From an uncultured Prevotella sp. (lineage in GTDB: Bacteria > Bacteroidota > Bacteroidia > Bacteroidales > Bacteroidaceae): a stretch of 64,000 nt of DNA. Shown in pieces: positions 35,359-45,238 of this stretch. The notes beneath the pieces were generated by a model that did no database searches, was not told the origin of the DNA, and saw only the letters and a program-made list of their open reading frames with translations. Position numbers and translations under genes: made by a program. The stretch covers positions 40,362-104,361 of the forward strand of contig CAJODL010000012.1 in the NCBI GenBank assembly GCA_905233165.1. Direction: 5' to 3'. Position 1 is the stretch's first letter; every line of letters begins with the position of its first letter.

Positions 35359-36539
35359 ATTATGAGCAAAGCATCTCCGAAGCATCCGATTTTAAATCCT
35401 GCCTTCAGAGCTTGTTTGTATGCTGTCATTACTGTTTCATATCCACCAAAGGCACATGCCTCCATCATCATTGGTGACATAGGGTGGTAGAGGTTTGTCA
35501 GGAAGCAGTCAGCTGATCCGAAGTCGTATGGCGGATAGATGAACTTGCTGGTCCAACCACTATATTCCTTTATGAAGCCATCTGTGCCTACACATGACTC
35601 CATCGCCTTCAGGACGCTGGCTCCAATGGCACATACCTTGTGACCACTGCGCTTGGTATCATTGACGAGTTTACAGGTCTCGGCATTGACGTACATCTCC
35701 TCTGACTCAGGCTTATGCTTTGAGAGGTCTTCGACGTCAATCAGCTGGAAGTTACTCAGTCCACAATGCAGGGTGAGGAAGGCAGTATTGATACCATTGA
35801 TATCGATGCGCTTCATCATCTGACGTGTGAAATGCAGTCCTGTAGAAGGTGCTGTTACGGCTCCTTCATTGCTGGCATAGATACATTGAAAATCTTCTGG
35901 ATCTTCCTCGATGTCAGGATGATTCTTCTTGTCCTTTGCTCTCAAATCCATTATGTATCGTGGCAATGGTGGCTCACCAAGGGCATAGAGGCGTCTCTTG
36001 AACTCATCATGAGAATAGTCATGCAGGAAGCGGAGTGTTCTGCCACGAGAGGTGGTGTTATCTACGACCTCTGCTACGAGGGTGTCATCATCAAAGAACA
36101 ACTTGTTGCCAATACGAATTTTTCGTGCTGGTTCGACAAGCACATCCCACAGACGCATGTCAGCATTCAGCTCACGCAACAGGAATACCTCAATCTTTGC
36201 ATCTGTCTTCTCCTTGCGGCTATACAGACGTGCTGGCATAACCTTGGTATCATTGAATACAAAGGTATCGCCCTCGTCAAAGAAATCGAGGATGTCACTG
36301 AACTTCAAAGGAATCTTATTTCCTTCGTCATCACGTATGCTCTTACCCTTGCGATCAATCTTGTGCAAGAAAATTTTTCCTGTCTTGCGTTGTACGATGA
36401 CGAGGTTACACTCATCAGGACGCTTTACGTAAAAAGTATTTTTCTTACGTCCGTTCTTAATCACATGTTCACTGGTGTGAGGATAGAGCGCTATATTAGC
36501 GTTTGTTAAAGGGAAGTTGAATTGTGAGAGTTTAGCCAT
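35355..36539 (-). CDS. queA: S-adenosylmethionine:tRNA ribosyltransferase-isomerase
   Basis: 394 residues. Motifs include VFNDTKVMPARLY, YALGEPPLPRYI, QCIYASNEGAVTAPSTGLHFT and FLTNLYHPMSPMMM. QueA transfers the ribosyl group of SAM to make epoxyqueuosine in tRNA. It is somewhat longer than E. coli QueA (356 residues) owing to an N-terminal insertion rich in lysine (about 30-75). Its start overlaps the end of truB by 34 bp. Confidence 0.94.
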   Translation of the reverse strand: MAKLSQFNFPLTNANIALYPHTSEHVIKNGRKKNTFYVKRPDECNLVIVQRKTGKIFLHKIDRKGKSIRDDEGNKIPLKFSDILDFFDEGDTFVFNDTKVMPARLYSRKEKTDAKIEVFLLRELNADMRLWDVLVEPARKIRIGNKLFFDDDTLVAEVVDNTTSRGRTLRFLHDYSHDEFKRRLYALGEPPLPRYIMDLRAKDKKNHPDIEEDPEDFQCIYASNEGAVTAPSTGLHFTRQMMKRIDINGINTAFLTLHCGLSNFQLIDVEDLSKHKPESEEMYVNAETCKLVNDTKRSGHKVCAIGASVLKAMESCVGTDGFIKEYSGWTSKFIYPPYDFGSADCFLTNLYHPMSPMMMEACAFGGYETVMTAYKQALKAGFKIGCFGDALLII

Positions 36540-37228
36540 TCTTGGAAATTATCGAGTTCTATACAATTATCTAATGTAACGTCGCCTACGCGTGTGCGAC
36601 AGAGTTGTGTGAGGTATGCGCCACTATTGAGGGCTTTTCCTATGTCTCGTGCCAGAGAGCGGATGTATGTTCCTTTACCACATTCTACTCTTATCTGGCA
36701 TTGTTTCTTTTCATCGTCATACCAAAGGAGTTCTATGTCTTCTATATGAACTGGTTTTGGCGGAAGAGTTGAATCTTCTATTGTATGACAGTCATCAGCT
36801 TTTCGAGCTATCTCGTATGCTCTTTTGCCATCTATGTGTACTGCGCTATATGTTGGAGGCACCTGCATTATGTCGCCCTTAAACTGCTCCAAAGCCTTTT
36901 TTACTGCTTCTTCTGTGATGTGTTCAGTAGGGTAGGTGGTATCTACAGGATGTTCCATATCATAGCTGGGCGTTGTAGCTCCAAGCTGTAGGGTTGCAGT
37001 ATATTCCTTATCATGATACTGCAGGGTAGGGATGAGTTTTGTCTTCTTCCCTGTGCAGAGGGTCAGGACTCCTGTTGCAAGAGGGTCGAGGGTTCCTGCA
37101 TGTCCTGTCTTGATGCGCTTCACTCCTGCAGCCTTAGAAATACGGGTTCTGACAAAGGCAAGAGCTCCAAAGCTGGTCATGCCATAGGGCTTGTTGATAT
37201 GCAATATCTCGCCTTCTTTGAAATCCAT
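36506..37228 (-). CDS. truB: tRNA pseudouridine-55 synthase
   Basis: 240 residues. The catalytic motif GHAGTLDPLATGVL (Asp), HINKPYGMTSF near the N-terminus and RVECGKGTYIRSLARDIG in the C-terminal half identify TruB, which makes Psi55 in the tRNA T loop. The ATG at 37228 begins two bases after the uppP stop; an upstream TTG at 37237 would lie inside uppP. Its 3' end overlaps queA. Confidence 0.95.
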   Translation of the reverse strand: MDFKEGEILHINKPYGMTSFGALAFVRTRISKAAGVKRIKTGHAGTLDPLATGVLTLCTGKKTKLIPTLQYHDKEYTATLQLGATTPSYDMEHPVDTTYPTEHITEEAVKKALEQFKGDIMQVPPTYSAVHIDGKRAYEIARKADDCHTIEDSTLPPKPVHIEDIELLWYDDEKKQCQIRVECGKGTYIRSLARDIGKALNSGAYLTQLCRTRVGDVTLDNCIELDNFQEWLNSHNSTSL

Positions 37229-37229
37229 A

Positions 37230-38105
37230 TTAGTCAACCATTACTAATGAGTGACCTGTGAGCAACATGATGATGATGATACCACCAACTATGATGCGAT
37301 ATATACCAAAGGCCTTAAAGCCGTATTTTGACAGAAAACTGACAAACCACTTCATCGCCAGCAGGGCTACTACGAATGCTACAACACAACCTAACAGCAG
37401 CATGGTGATATTATGTGTTGTTGCCCATGAAGCGTCCTCCTTCAGAAGGTCAAGCAGGTCGAGAAGTGTGGCACCAGCCATAGTGGGAACAGCAAGGAAG
37501 AATGAGAATTCTGCAGAACGCTTTCTGGTGAGACCCTGTGTCATACCACCCACGATTGTTGCCATCGAACGTGATACGCCAGGTATTACGGAGATACACT
37601 GGTACAGACCTATGTTGAAAGCCTTCTTCTCATTCAGGACTGTTTCCTCAGAACCCTTGTTGAAGAGTTTGTCGCAGTAGAGCATAAAGATACCACCAAT
37701 GACAAGCATTATGGCAACAACCTCAACGCTATCGAGCAACCAGTCGAGCAGACCTGATTTTTTTGCTAGAAGACCAATTATCACAGCTGGCAATACACCA
37801 ACTATCAGCAGCCAATAGAAATTGAAGGTATGCTTCAGCTTCTGGAACATATTGCTGCCAGCAGGAGCAGGGGTAGTGTCAAACTGGAAGAAACGCTTCC
37901 AATAAAGACATACTACAGAAAGGATAGCACCAAACTGTATGATAAATGTAAAAGCATGCACAAAAGCCTTGTCAGATTCGTTGAGAGCATCAGGGGTGAG
38001 GCCTAACAGATTCTGCGCTATTATCATGTGGCCTGTAGAAGATACAGGAAGGAACTCTGTCAGTCCCTCTACTATCGCAATAATAATGGTTTCTAACCAA
38101 TCCAT
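37230..38105 (-). CDS. uppP: undecaprenyl-diphosphate phosphatase
   Basis: A 291-residue membrane protein with about eight helices. The two catalytic motifs are EGLTEFLPVSSTGHMII (E-x-x-x-E...PVSSTGH) and PGVSRSMATIVGGM (PG-x-SRS). UppP (BacA) recycles the lipid carrier for peptidoglycan. It follows the DUF3098 gene closely and overlaps the truB initiation region. Confidence 0.95.
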   Translation of the reverse strand: MDWLETIIIAIVEGLTEFLPVSSTGHMIIAQNLLGLTPDALNESDKAFVHAFTFIIQFGAILSVVCLYWKRFFQFDTTPAPAGSNMFQKLKHTFNFYWLLIVGVLPAVIIGLLAKKSGLLDWLLDSVEVVAIMLVIGGIFMLYCDKLFNKGSEETVLNEKKAFNIGLYQCISVIPGVSRSMATIVGGMTQGLTRKRSAEFSFFLAVPTMAGATLLDLLDLLKEDASWATTHNITMLLLGCVVAFVVALLAMKWFVSFLSKYGFKAFGIYRIIVGGIIIIMLLTGHSLVMVD

Positions 38106-38116
38106 GATAACTGTGC

Positions 38117-38338
38117 TTATTTGTTCTTAGGACGATACATGATACCACAGATGACAGAAAGGAATCCAACAAGACATACTATTGGAGCAACCTTTATGCG
38201 CATATCAGAGAAAATCTCTGCGTCAAATGTTTTATCGTCAGACGATGCACCAATCATCATCAAAAATCCTATCACGACAATAATCATGCTAATGCCGATA
38301 AGGATGAAGTTTATCTTACTAAATGCGAAATCTTTCAT
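38117..38338 (-). CDS. DUF3098 small membrane protein
   Basis: 73 residues with two helices (about 9-30 and 50-68) and the loop DAEIFSDMRIKVAPIVCL, matching DUF3098. In Bacteroidetes this small protein is conserved between ftsX and uppP, which suggests a link with cell-envelope assembly; that link is inference from gene order. It starts 38 bp after ftsX, in a spacer with TTTAAACTCTAAACTTT repeat. Confidence 0.85.
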   Translation of the reverse strand: MKDFAFSKINFILIGISMIIVVIGFLMMIGASSDDKTFDAEIFSDMRIKVAPIVCLVGFLSVICGIMYRPKNK

Positions 38339-38376
38339 TTTTATTGTATTGAACTTTAAACTCTAAACTTTAAACT

Positions 38377-39261
38377 CTAAACTTTATAAAGCTTCCTCGT
38401 TGGCATTCTGAGGAATGAGTTAACAGAGAAGTAAACGCATACTGTAGAGATGAGCAATCCGAACAGGAGTACAGCACTACCTGTTATAGCAAGCACTTCC
38501 CATGTTACTACATTTACTATTTCTGGCTCATAGTGATACAAGGCATATACCAATCCTGCCAAAACAGCATCAGCAAATAGTCCTGCTGCCAATCCCTCTG
38601 CCATTGCCATTCCGATAAATGGTTTACGGATAAAGGACCATGATGCTCCGACGAGTTTCATGATGTTGATAGAGAAACGACGTGCAAAGATTGTCAGGCG
38701 CACCATATTGTTGATAAGTGAGAAAGAGATGAAGGTAAGCAATACTGCCAATATCATCATGCCAATCATAATCTTCTGGATGTTGCTATTCACACTCTCC
38801 ATCAGGTCCTTCTGGTATGTCACCTCGCTGACGTTGTCATATCCCTTTATCTGCTTTGTAATCCACTTCAATGAGTCGGCATTGGCACAATCAGCCTTGA
38901 TGTTTATCTCTGCTGATGGAACAAACGGATTCATACCAAGAAACTCTGTTGGATTAGAACCCAAAGCCTTTGTCTGCTCTTCAAGGGCTTCCTCTCTTGT
39001 GATATACTTCAGGTGTGCCACATAAGGGTGGGTCTGAATCTTACGACATGTTACTGCTGCTTCTCTGTCGAGGGTGTTATCGTCAAAGATAACTGTCACA
39101 ACGAGATTCTCCTTTACGTAGTTCGTAAGGTTGTTTGCAGTAAGTCCTATGAAAACTACCAATCCCAGTAAAATGAGCACCAGGGATGTGCTAAGACACA
39201 AGGTTGCAACCTGCACCCCTCTGCCATTACTCTTGCTTTTACGTCTTTTTTTCTTAGTCAT
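38377..39261 (-). CDS. ftsX: cell-division protein FtsX
   Basis: 294 residues with a basic cytoplasmic N-terminus (KKKRRKSKSNGR), one helix (about 22-45), a periplasmic domain and three C-terminal helices, the FtsX layout. MTYQ/VSEVTYQKDL and the ABC-permease FtsX core (SINIMKLVGASWSFIRKPF) are visible. It pairs with FtsE (14417-15091) to control septal hydrolases. The promoter -7 box ends only seven bases before the ATG at 39261, so the mRNA is leaderless or nearly so. Confidence 0.92.
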   Translation of the reverse strand: MTKKKRRKSKSNGRGVQVATLCLSTSLVLILLGLVVFIGLTANNLTNYVKENLVVTVIFDDNTLDREAAVTCRKIQTHPYVAHLKYITREEALEEQTKALGSNPTEFLGMNPFVPSAEINIKADCANADSLKWITKQIKGYDNVSEVTYQKDLMESVNSNIQKIMIGMMILAVLLTFISFSLINNMVRLTIFARRFSINIMKLVGASWSFIRKPFIGMAMAEGLAAGLFADAVLAGLVYALYHYEPEIVNVVTWEVLAITGSAVLLFGLLISTVCVYFSVNSFLRMPTRKLYKV

Positions 39262-39267
39262 ATTATG

Positions 39268-39299
39268 CAAAGATACTATAAAATGAAGCCAAATGCAAA
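39268..39299 (-). promoter_or_regulatory. promoter of the ftsX-folK operon
   Basis: Minus strand: TTTG (39299-39296), 20 bp, TATCTTTG (39275-39268). With a start site a few bases after the box, the leader before the ftsX ATG (39261) would be about two to four nucleotides. Confidence 0.7.
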
Positions 39300-39317
39300 T
39301 CTTTAACGTACGTTAAC

Positions 39318-39362
39318 TTTTAATATTTCACCTTTCACCTTTCACCTTTCACCTTTCACTCT
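39318..39362 (-). repeat. spacer repeat of the CACCTTTCAC type
   Basis: Repeated TTTCACCTTTCACC units fill the gap between the CotH protein gene and the ftsX promoter and run into the last codons of the CotH gene (WESEE). Confidence 0.6.
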
Positions 39363-42300
39363 TCACTTTCCCACTGCTTCCCCTTTAGGATATAGTCAAC
39401 GATGTTTTTCACATCATTATTATCTACTTCTCCATCAAGGTTGGCATCTGCTCCCTCTATGCTGAAGGATGTAGCAGGAGAACCGAGGATATAATTTGTT
39501 ACGAACATAACATCTGGCATACCGACTTCTCCATCACCATTTGCATCGCCTCTAACTACCTTTCCGCCATAAATCCACAGTTTATCCAATCCTGTATATG
39601 GATCTGTTGCTTGTACTCTGTTTGTAGCTGCTGGAGTGGGGTGGGCTAAGACGTAGTATGTCATTGCTCCGTCAGGATAGCGTCCCACGCTTTGGTCTCC
39701 ATTATGCTGTCCATAAAAGAGGGTATCAGTAAATTCACGCATCACCTCGTGGCTATTGAAGAATGCCTGGTTATTTGCAACAAAGTCCTCACTGCTTGAA
39801 ATCATCACGAGCTGGTCATCAGTGTTATCAAGTTTGAAGGAAGCATGTATCTGGGAAACAGCACTTGATACCTTGTTGTCACACGAAATGAAGAGATATC
39901 CCTTTGCAGGAATAATGGTATTGATGTTCTTGCCACCCGCTAACTTACAAAGCTGTGGATTTGCTGCTTTGTTTGAGATGTATAGTCCACGAATATCCAG
40001 GTCGGTATCTGTTGTGTTGTATAACTCTATCCAGCTAGCTTTCTTGTAGAGGTCATTCATCGACATGCTATTGCCAGCACTCACCTCGTTAATCTTTATT
40101 GGGGTAGCGCGATTGATGCGAAGTCCTGTATCGTTTTTGTATTTCTCCCAAACTGCTGTCACGTTGATGCTGCCGCTTGCAGGCAGTGTGTATTCCCTTT
40201 CTGTAGAAACGATGGTTGTCATTCCTTGTGTCTCAGCATTTATGGTTGCCTGCCACAGAATGTCTGTAGAACTAGGATTAAGGAAATTATGTACCTCTAC
40301 CGCTATGACATTGGTACCCTCATGGAAGAGTGAAGCATCAAGTGTCATAGTACCTTTATCAGGATTATTGTAGGCATAGGTGGAAGCGTTGGTGTTGTAT
40401 GTTATGGTACCATTAGGAAGATTATATCTGCCTGCTTCAACACCATTGACGTATATTACGAAAGCATCATCTATTACATAGTCCATCGAAACACTTGCAG
40501 GTATTTCGTCGATGTTGATAGTCTTACGGAAATAGTATGTCTGCAGATATTGGGTCAGATTTGTGGTTTGTGTCTTGCCATATCCCAATGGTGCTGCACC
40601 ACTATTCCAGCTTGTGTCATCATAGTCTGGTGATGTCCAACCAGTATTGTCGAGACTGACGCCGTTGTCATTATATTTCCAAGTGTCTGTAGCTTCGACG
40701 AGGGTTCGTGTCTCTGCATCTCCATTATTACTTCTCCATCCTACAAAGCGATAACCTGCTGGAGCATCAGCCCTCAGGGTTACTGGGGCAAAAACATAAC
40801 CATCAAATTTTCCTGTTGGAACTGCCATATCATTCAATGTGATGCTGGCGCCATTGATGTTACTTCCAAAGGCGGCTTGCTGCTTTGTGGCATAGGTGAG
40901 ATTCTGACTCTTCACATGATCCATGATAGAGCTGTTCCATGATTTTGTTAGCTTGCTCTTTATGTCGCTGGCGGTTCCGTAAGGATTAACGTATCCTCCT
41001 TGTGACAGGTAGGCTGTCATCTCGTCAACAATACTTTGCACTCTTTCTGGAGTATATACCGAACCACCCATGATACACATTGCATCCACGAGTCGCTTCT
41101 TGAAAGAGGCGTTATTTAGCAGATTCTTTACTATGGTGACAAATTCTATCTCTTTTGTCAGACGTTGGTTCGTCAGACTGGTAGAGGTGGAGTAGTCATA
41201 TCCATAAAGCCTGTCAAAGGTGTAGTTCTGCTTACCCAAGAAGGTGGATATCGATGATGTGGTATTGAGGGCTCCATCAAGGTCATATACCACAAAGCGG
41301 AATTTTCCGTCATTCTGATCCCTGAATGCCTTCACGTTGTTCTGTGGCCAATCCCAGTTGCCAAGATAGAAATGCATTGCGAGATAGTTGATAAACGCAT
41401 TGATATCAAGTAGTTTACCTATCTCTTCATAGTAAGTCGGACTAATAGCTCTTCTGGAAAGGGTATATAGCCTTTCCCACGCTTCTCGAGTACCTTCTTT
41501 CTGTACATAACCAGAGTCAGGCCCAATCTCAAACTGGTCCATTTCGTCAGCATCGATACCATAGTTTGCAGAAGCATAATGCTTATTGTTTGGCTCGCGC
41601 ATATTCAGCACAGCATATGGCGCACCATTGATATATACATGTACTGGCTGCCAAGCCTGACATTCTATATATAACCCTGAGCGTGCTATTATTTCCTGTA
41701 ATGCTGCATCTTTTATTCGGCAACCTGTGTCATTACCACCATTACGTATCTGTAGGGTCTTGCTCTTCAGGTATTGTTTGTTTTTCCAGAACTGATATGG
41801 GAAATAGTTCTGTTCATAGAATATTTTGTTGGCCTTCAGCTTGAAAGAATGTGGAGTAAAAGCACGACTCCATCCTCCACAGGCATTTATGTTACACTCT
41901 TGGTTTACGACAGTCTTGCCGTCTGTTGTGATATACTCCATATTGACAGGTCTGTCCCAATCCATGTTCCAGTTGCAGTTTTCCCATTGGCCATTTCCTG
42001 GTCGTCCGTTGTCTGATTTTTCAAATATAGCAATGTCGCTACCAAAGATATGTCGTGAGTCTGTTACTACCGATATGATAGGAAATGGCTCGTTTCCGTT
42101 ATTCAATATAAAAGAACGAGATACCACATTACTTGGCAGATATCCGTCTCGGAAGGCACGGAAACGATATATTGATGTCCGGCTTGTCTCAAATATTCCA
42201 TCCGTGCTGATAATTCCATTTGTAAGGGTAGGGGTACTACCATCTGTTGTGTAGCGAAGTGTTGCTCCGCTCGGAACAGTTACGTTGAATGATACAGAAC

Positions 42301-42877
42301 CCGAGAAGAGTCCTCCTTCTCTGCTTACTGTCGGAGTGGCTACTTGCGTCTGCGCAAAACTGCTGCTGTTGTTGCTTTGTTCTGGAGTAGGGTTTCCAGT
42401 AAATCCCCATTCTGCTCCGCCATCTGTCTTACGGGCATACGAGATGCGAGGCTTTGCTGCTGGATAGTTGACAGTAGAGATGATGGTATTGCCGTCGCTG
42501 AGGACTATCGTACCACCTTTCAAATTCAGTTCATCATTAATCTGGCGATAGGCATTTCGGGTGAATACCTCATAGTGTTCATAACTGATAACAGCATATC
42601 CATGAGGTGCCACATAACCATAATAATCTACCAGTTTATGCTGCTTTAGGTTTGCAGGATCACTGCTTACGTAAAGACCTCCCAAATCAACATATTTATC
42701 TGTGGGGTTATATACCTCAAACCATGAGCCATAATTGCATGAGGCATCAAGGTAAACGTCCAGGTTGTTTGCCATTACCTCGTTGATAATGAGGTCGTTA
42801 GGATTCCACGATTGCGCATTTGCCATAACACTAACGGCAAACAGCATTACAATAGAGTATAATCTGTTGAACTTCAT
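39356..42877 (-). CDS. secreted CotH-kinase/lamin-tail/dockerin-like surface protein
   Basis: 1173 residues. Order: signal peptide (1-22); lamin-tail domain (about 25-150, LIINEVMANN); a beta-sandwich with RYTTDGSTPT (about 185-260, chitobiase C-terminal type); CotH domain (about 265-665) with the kinase-like motif VYDLDGAL near 550; FVGWRSN repeat segment; a jelly-roll-like domain (about 760-900); a second lamin-tail domain (about 930-1080); and two Ca-binding dockerin-like repeats (GDANGDGEVGMPDV, DANLDGEVDNNDV) at the end. CotH domains can phosphorylate proteins. The substrate and partner cohesin are unknown. Confidence 0.85.
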   Translation of the reverse strand: MKFNRLYSIVMLFAVSVMANAQSWNPNDLIINEVMANNLDVYLDASCNYGSWFEVYNPTDKYVDLGGLYVSSDPANLKQHKLVDYYGYVAPHGYAVISYEHYEVFTRNAYRQINDELNLKGGTIVLSDGNTIISTVNYPAAKPRISYARKTDGGAEWGFTGNPTPEQSNNSSSFAQTQVATPTVSREGGLFSGSVSFNVTVPSGATLRYTTDGSTPTLTNGIISTDGIFETSRTSIYRFRAFRDGYLPSNVVSRSFILNNGNEPFPIISVVTDSRHIFGSDIAIFEKSDNGRPGNGQWENCNWNMDWDRPVNMEYITTDGKTVVNQECNINACGGWSRAFTPHSFKLKANKIFYEQNYFPYQFWKNKQYLKSKTLQIRNGGNDTGCRIKDAALQEIIARSGLYIECQAWQPVHVYINGAPYAVLNMREPNNKHYASANYGIDADEMDQFEIGPDSGYVQKEGTREAWERLYTLSRRAISPTYYEEIGKLLDINAFINYLAMHFYLGNWDWPQNNVKAFRDQNDGKFRFVVYDLDGALNTTSSISTFLGKQNYTFDRLYGYDYSTSTSLTNQRLTKEIEFVTIVKNLLNNASFKKRLVDAMCIMGGSVYTPERVQSIVDEMTAYLSQGGYVNPYGTASDIKSKLTKSWNSSIMDHVKSQNLTYATKQQAAFGSNINGASITLNDMAVPTGKFDGYVFAPVTLRADAPAGYRFVGWRSNNGDAETRTLVEATDTWKYNDNGVSLDNTGWTSPDYDDTSWNSGAAPLGYGKTQTTNLTQYLQTYYFRKTINIDEIPASVSMDYVIDDAFVIYVNGVEAGRYNLPNGTITYNTNASTYAYNNPDKGTMTLDASLFHEGTNVIAVEVHNFLNPSSTDILWQATINAETQGMTTIVSTEREYTLPASGSINVTAVWEKYKNDTGLRINRATPIKINEVSAGNSMSMNDLYKKASWIELYNTTDTDLDIRGLYISNKAANPQLCKLAGGKNINTIIPAKGYLFISCDNKVSSAVSQIHASFKLDNTDDQLVMISSSEDFVANNQAFFNSHEVMREFTDTLFYGQHNGDQSVGRYPDGAMTYYVLAHPTPAATNRVQATDPYTGLDKLWIYGGKVVRGDANGDGEVGMPDVMFVTNYILGSPATSFSIEGADANLDGEVDNNDVKNIVDYILKGKQWESEE

Positions 42878-42899
42878 TTTGTTTTTAGTATTAGTTAGT

Positions 42900-42953
42900 T
42901 TATTTTTGTCGTCTTTAACTCTTAACTCTTAATTCTTAACTCTTAACTCCCCT
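42900..42953 (-). repeat. spacer repeat of the AACTCTTAACTCTTAATTC type
   Basis: A run of AACTCTTAACTC variants forms the gap between the RNase H gene and the CotH gene. No TAnnTTTG promoter is seen before the CotH gene. Confidence 0.6.
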
Positions 42954-42958
42954 GGGGC

Positions 42959-43372
42959 CTACTTTCTTCCAAAATCCGCAGGAATCTCTCCCCATTCTTT
43001 TGTGTCCCATTTTACTATGGGCACTCTGAACGAGTGTGTCTTGAGCCATTTCTCTGCTCTCTCTACCAACTCCCATGCCTTTTCTGTTTCTGGGTTGCGT
43101 TCCAGGTTTGTCTTACATTGCATGCGTCTCACCCATGCCTGTCCGCTGACGGAATCGGTATATATGGTATATCCCTTAAGTCCTCGTTGTTCCATGAGGG
43201 CCATAGCGTGTACTATGGCGAGAAATTCACCAATGTTATTGGTTCCCTTTATAGGACCGAAATGGAATACCACTTCTTTCGTGGTCAGATCCACTCCACG
43301 ATATTCCATCGGTCCGGGATTTCCAGAACAAGCTGCATCAACAGCCCAAGCAAGAGCGGCCCCATTCTCCAT
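42959..43372 (-). CDS. RNase H family protein
   Basis: 137 residues of a type I RNase H fold without an extra N-terminal domain. The catalytic carboxylates are in WAVDAACSGNPGP (Asp), NIGEFLAIVHAM (Glu), YTDSVSGQAW (Asp) and the C-terminal IPADFGRK (Asp). It would cut RNA in RNA-DNA hybrids. The ATG at 43372 is chosen; a GTG at 43384 lies in the GGTGAAAAGT spacer repeat. Confidence 0.88.
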   Translation of the reverse strand: MENGAALAWAVDAACSGNPGPMEYRGVDLTTKEVVFHFGPIKGTNNIGEFLAIVHAMALMEQRGLKGYTIYTDSVSGQAWVRRMQCKTNLERNPETEKAWELVERAEKWLKTHSFRVPIVKWDTKEWGEIPADFGRK

Positions 43373-43456
43373 ATTACTTTTCACCTTTCACTTTCCACTT
43401 TCTACTATACACTTGCAACTGACTCTAAACTCTCAACTCTAAACTCTCAACTTTAC
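43373..43456 (-). repeat. spacer repeats between argS and the RNase H gene
   Basis: TTCACCTTTCACTTTCCAC and AACTCTCAACTCTAAACTC units alternate, followed by a GGAGGG stretch next to the argS stop. Confidence 0.6.
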
Positions 43457-43475
43457 CCTCCATACGGGAGGGGGC

Positions 43476-45238
43476 CTACATCCTTTCTGGCACTTCTATT
43501 CCCAAGAGGGACATGCCGTTCTTTATTGTCTTTGCCACATTCTTTGCAAGAGCCAGACGCAGTTGCTTCAACTCCTGTGTCTCAGCACCCAAGATAGAAT
43601 AGTCATGATAGAACTGGTTGAAAGCCTTCGTCAACTCATAGCAGTAGTTCGCGATACCAGAAGGGCTGTAATCCTTTCCTGCCTGTGCTACAGCAGCGCC
43701 ATATTCGCTCATCTTCTGTATCAAGGCAATCTCCTTCTCGTTGAGGCTGATGCTGTCGTTGGTCTTTGCTACAAGACCCTCTGCTTCTGCCTTCCTCAGG
43801 ATGCTTCTGATGCGGGCATAGGTATATTGTATGAATGGTCCTGTGTTGCCGTTGAAGTCTATTGACTCTTCTTTCTGGCATCTACCTTCAGGATGAAGTA
43901 TTTCAGGGCTCCCATACCTACTATGCGAGCTATCTCCTTGCGCTCATCGTCGCTCATGTCGTTAAACTTACCCAACTCCTGCGAAGTCTTCAGGGCGTCA
44001 TCCACCATCAGCTGCATCAGGTCGTCGGCATCTACTACTGTTCCTTCGCGACTCTTCATCTTGCCGTTTGGCAGTTCTACCATACCGTATGAGAAGTGTA
44101 CCAGGTCCTTGCCCCATTTAAAGCCCAACTTATCGAGCAGTATAGAGAGTACCTGGAAGTGGTAGTTCTGTTCGTTACCAACGACATATATCATCTGGTC
44201 GATAGGGTAGTCCTGGAAACGCAGCTTCGCTGTTCCGATATCCTGTGTCATATACACAGACGTACCATCCGAACGCAATAGCAGCTTCTCGTCGAGACCT
44301 TCGCCTGTGAGGTCTGCCCATACAGAGCCGTCCTCTCTCCTGTAAAAGAGTCCTTTTTTCAGACCTTCTTCTACCTTTTCCTTTCCTTCCAGATAGGTGT
44401 CGCTTTCGTAGTATATCTTGTCAAAACCAACTCCCAGTGCCTTGTATGTCTCGTCAAAGCCGGCATAAACCCATTCGTTCATCTTTCGCCACAGACCACG
44501 CACCTCTGGGTCGTTCTGCTCCCATTTTACGAGCATCTCGTGAGCTTCCTTTATGAGGGGTGCCTCGTTCTTGGCTTCTTCTTCCGACATACCTTTTGCC
44601 ATGAGTTCCTTCACTTCTTCGCGATAGTGTTTGTCGAAGGCTACGTAATAGTCACCAATAAGATGGTCACCCTTCTTGCCAGAAGATTCTGGTGTCTCAC
44701 CATTGCCCCATTTCAGCCAAGCCAGCATAGACTTACAGATGTGTATGCCTCTGTCGTTGACGATGTTTGTCTTCACCACCTTATTGCCGTTGGCAGTCAT
44801 TATCTGTGCCAAAGACCATCCTAAGAGGTTGTTTCTTACGTGTCCAAGGTGAAGAGGCTTGTTGGTGTTAGGAGAAGAGTATTCTATCATCACCAGTGGT
44901 GACTTGTCCGTAACAGGCTTCTCGCCATAATGCGGATTGGCATCTATCTCATTGAGTACGTTAATCCATGCATTGCCGCCGATAGAGAGGTTCAGGAAAC
45001 CCTTTACTACGTTATATCCGCTAATGGCAGAACAATGTTCCTTGAGGTATTGTCCTATCTCCTCTGCTGTTGCCTCAGGGGCTTTCTTTGACATCTTCAG
45101 AAATGGGAATACCACGAGAGTCAGATTACCCTCAAACTCTGCCCTTGTCTTCTGGAGAGTAGCCAACTTCTCAGGTATCTCCTGACCGTATAATTCTTTT
45201 ATGGCAGCAATTACTGCCTCCTGTATCTTTTTTTCCAT
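43476..45238 (-). pseudogene. argS: arginyl-tRNA synthetase with an internal frameshift
   Basis: From the ATG at 45238 the frame codes for 459 residues with the class I motifs (PNTNKPLHLGHVRNN; KMKSREGTVVDADD) and then stops at 43859 after KVDARKKSQ. The other frame picks up at about 43868 with ESIDFNGNTGPFIQYTYAR, the expected continuation, and runs to 43476 (IEVPERM) to complete the DALR domain. About 20 bases coding for the expected NMTFNPK-like segment are missing, consistent with deletion between short AAAGAA repeats. ArgS is normally essential, so this is an assembly error, a recent mutation with a second copy elsewhere, or frameshifted translation. It lies directly after metG. Confidence 0.88.
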
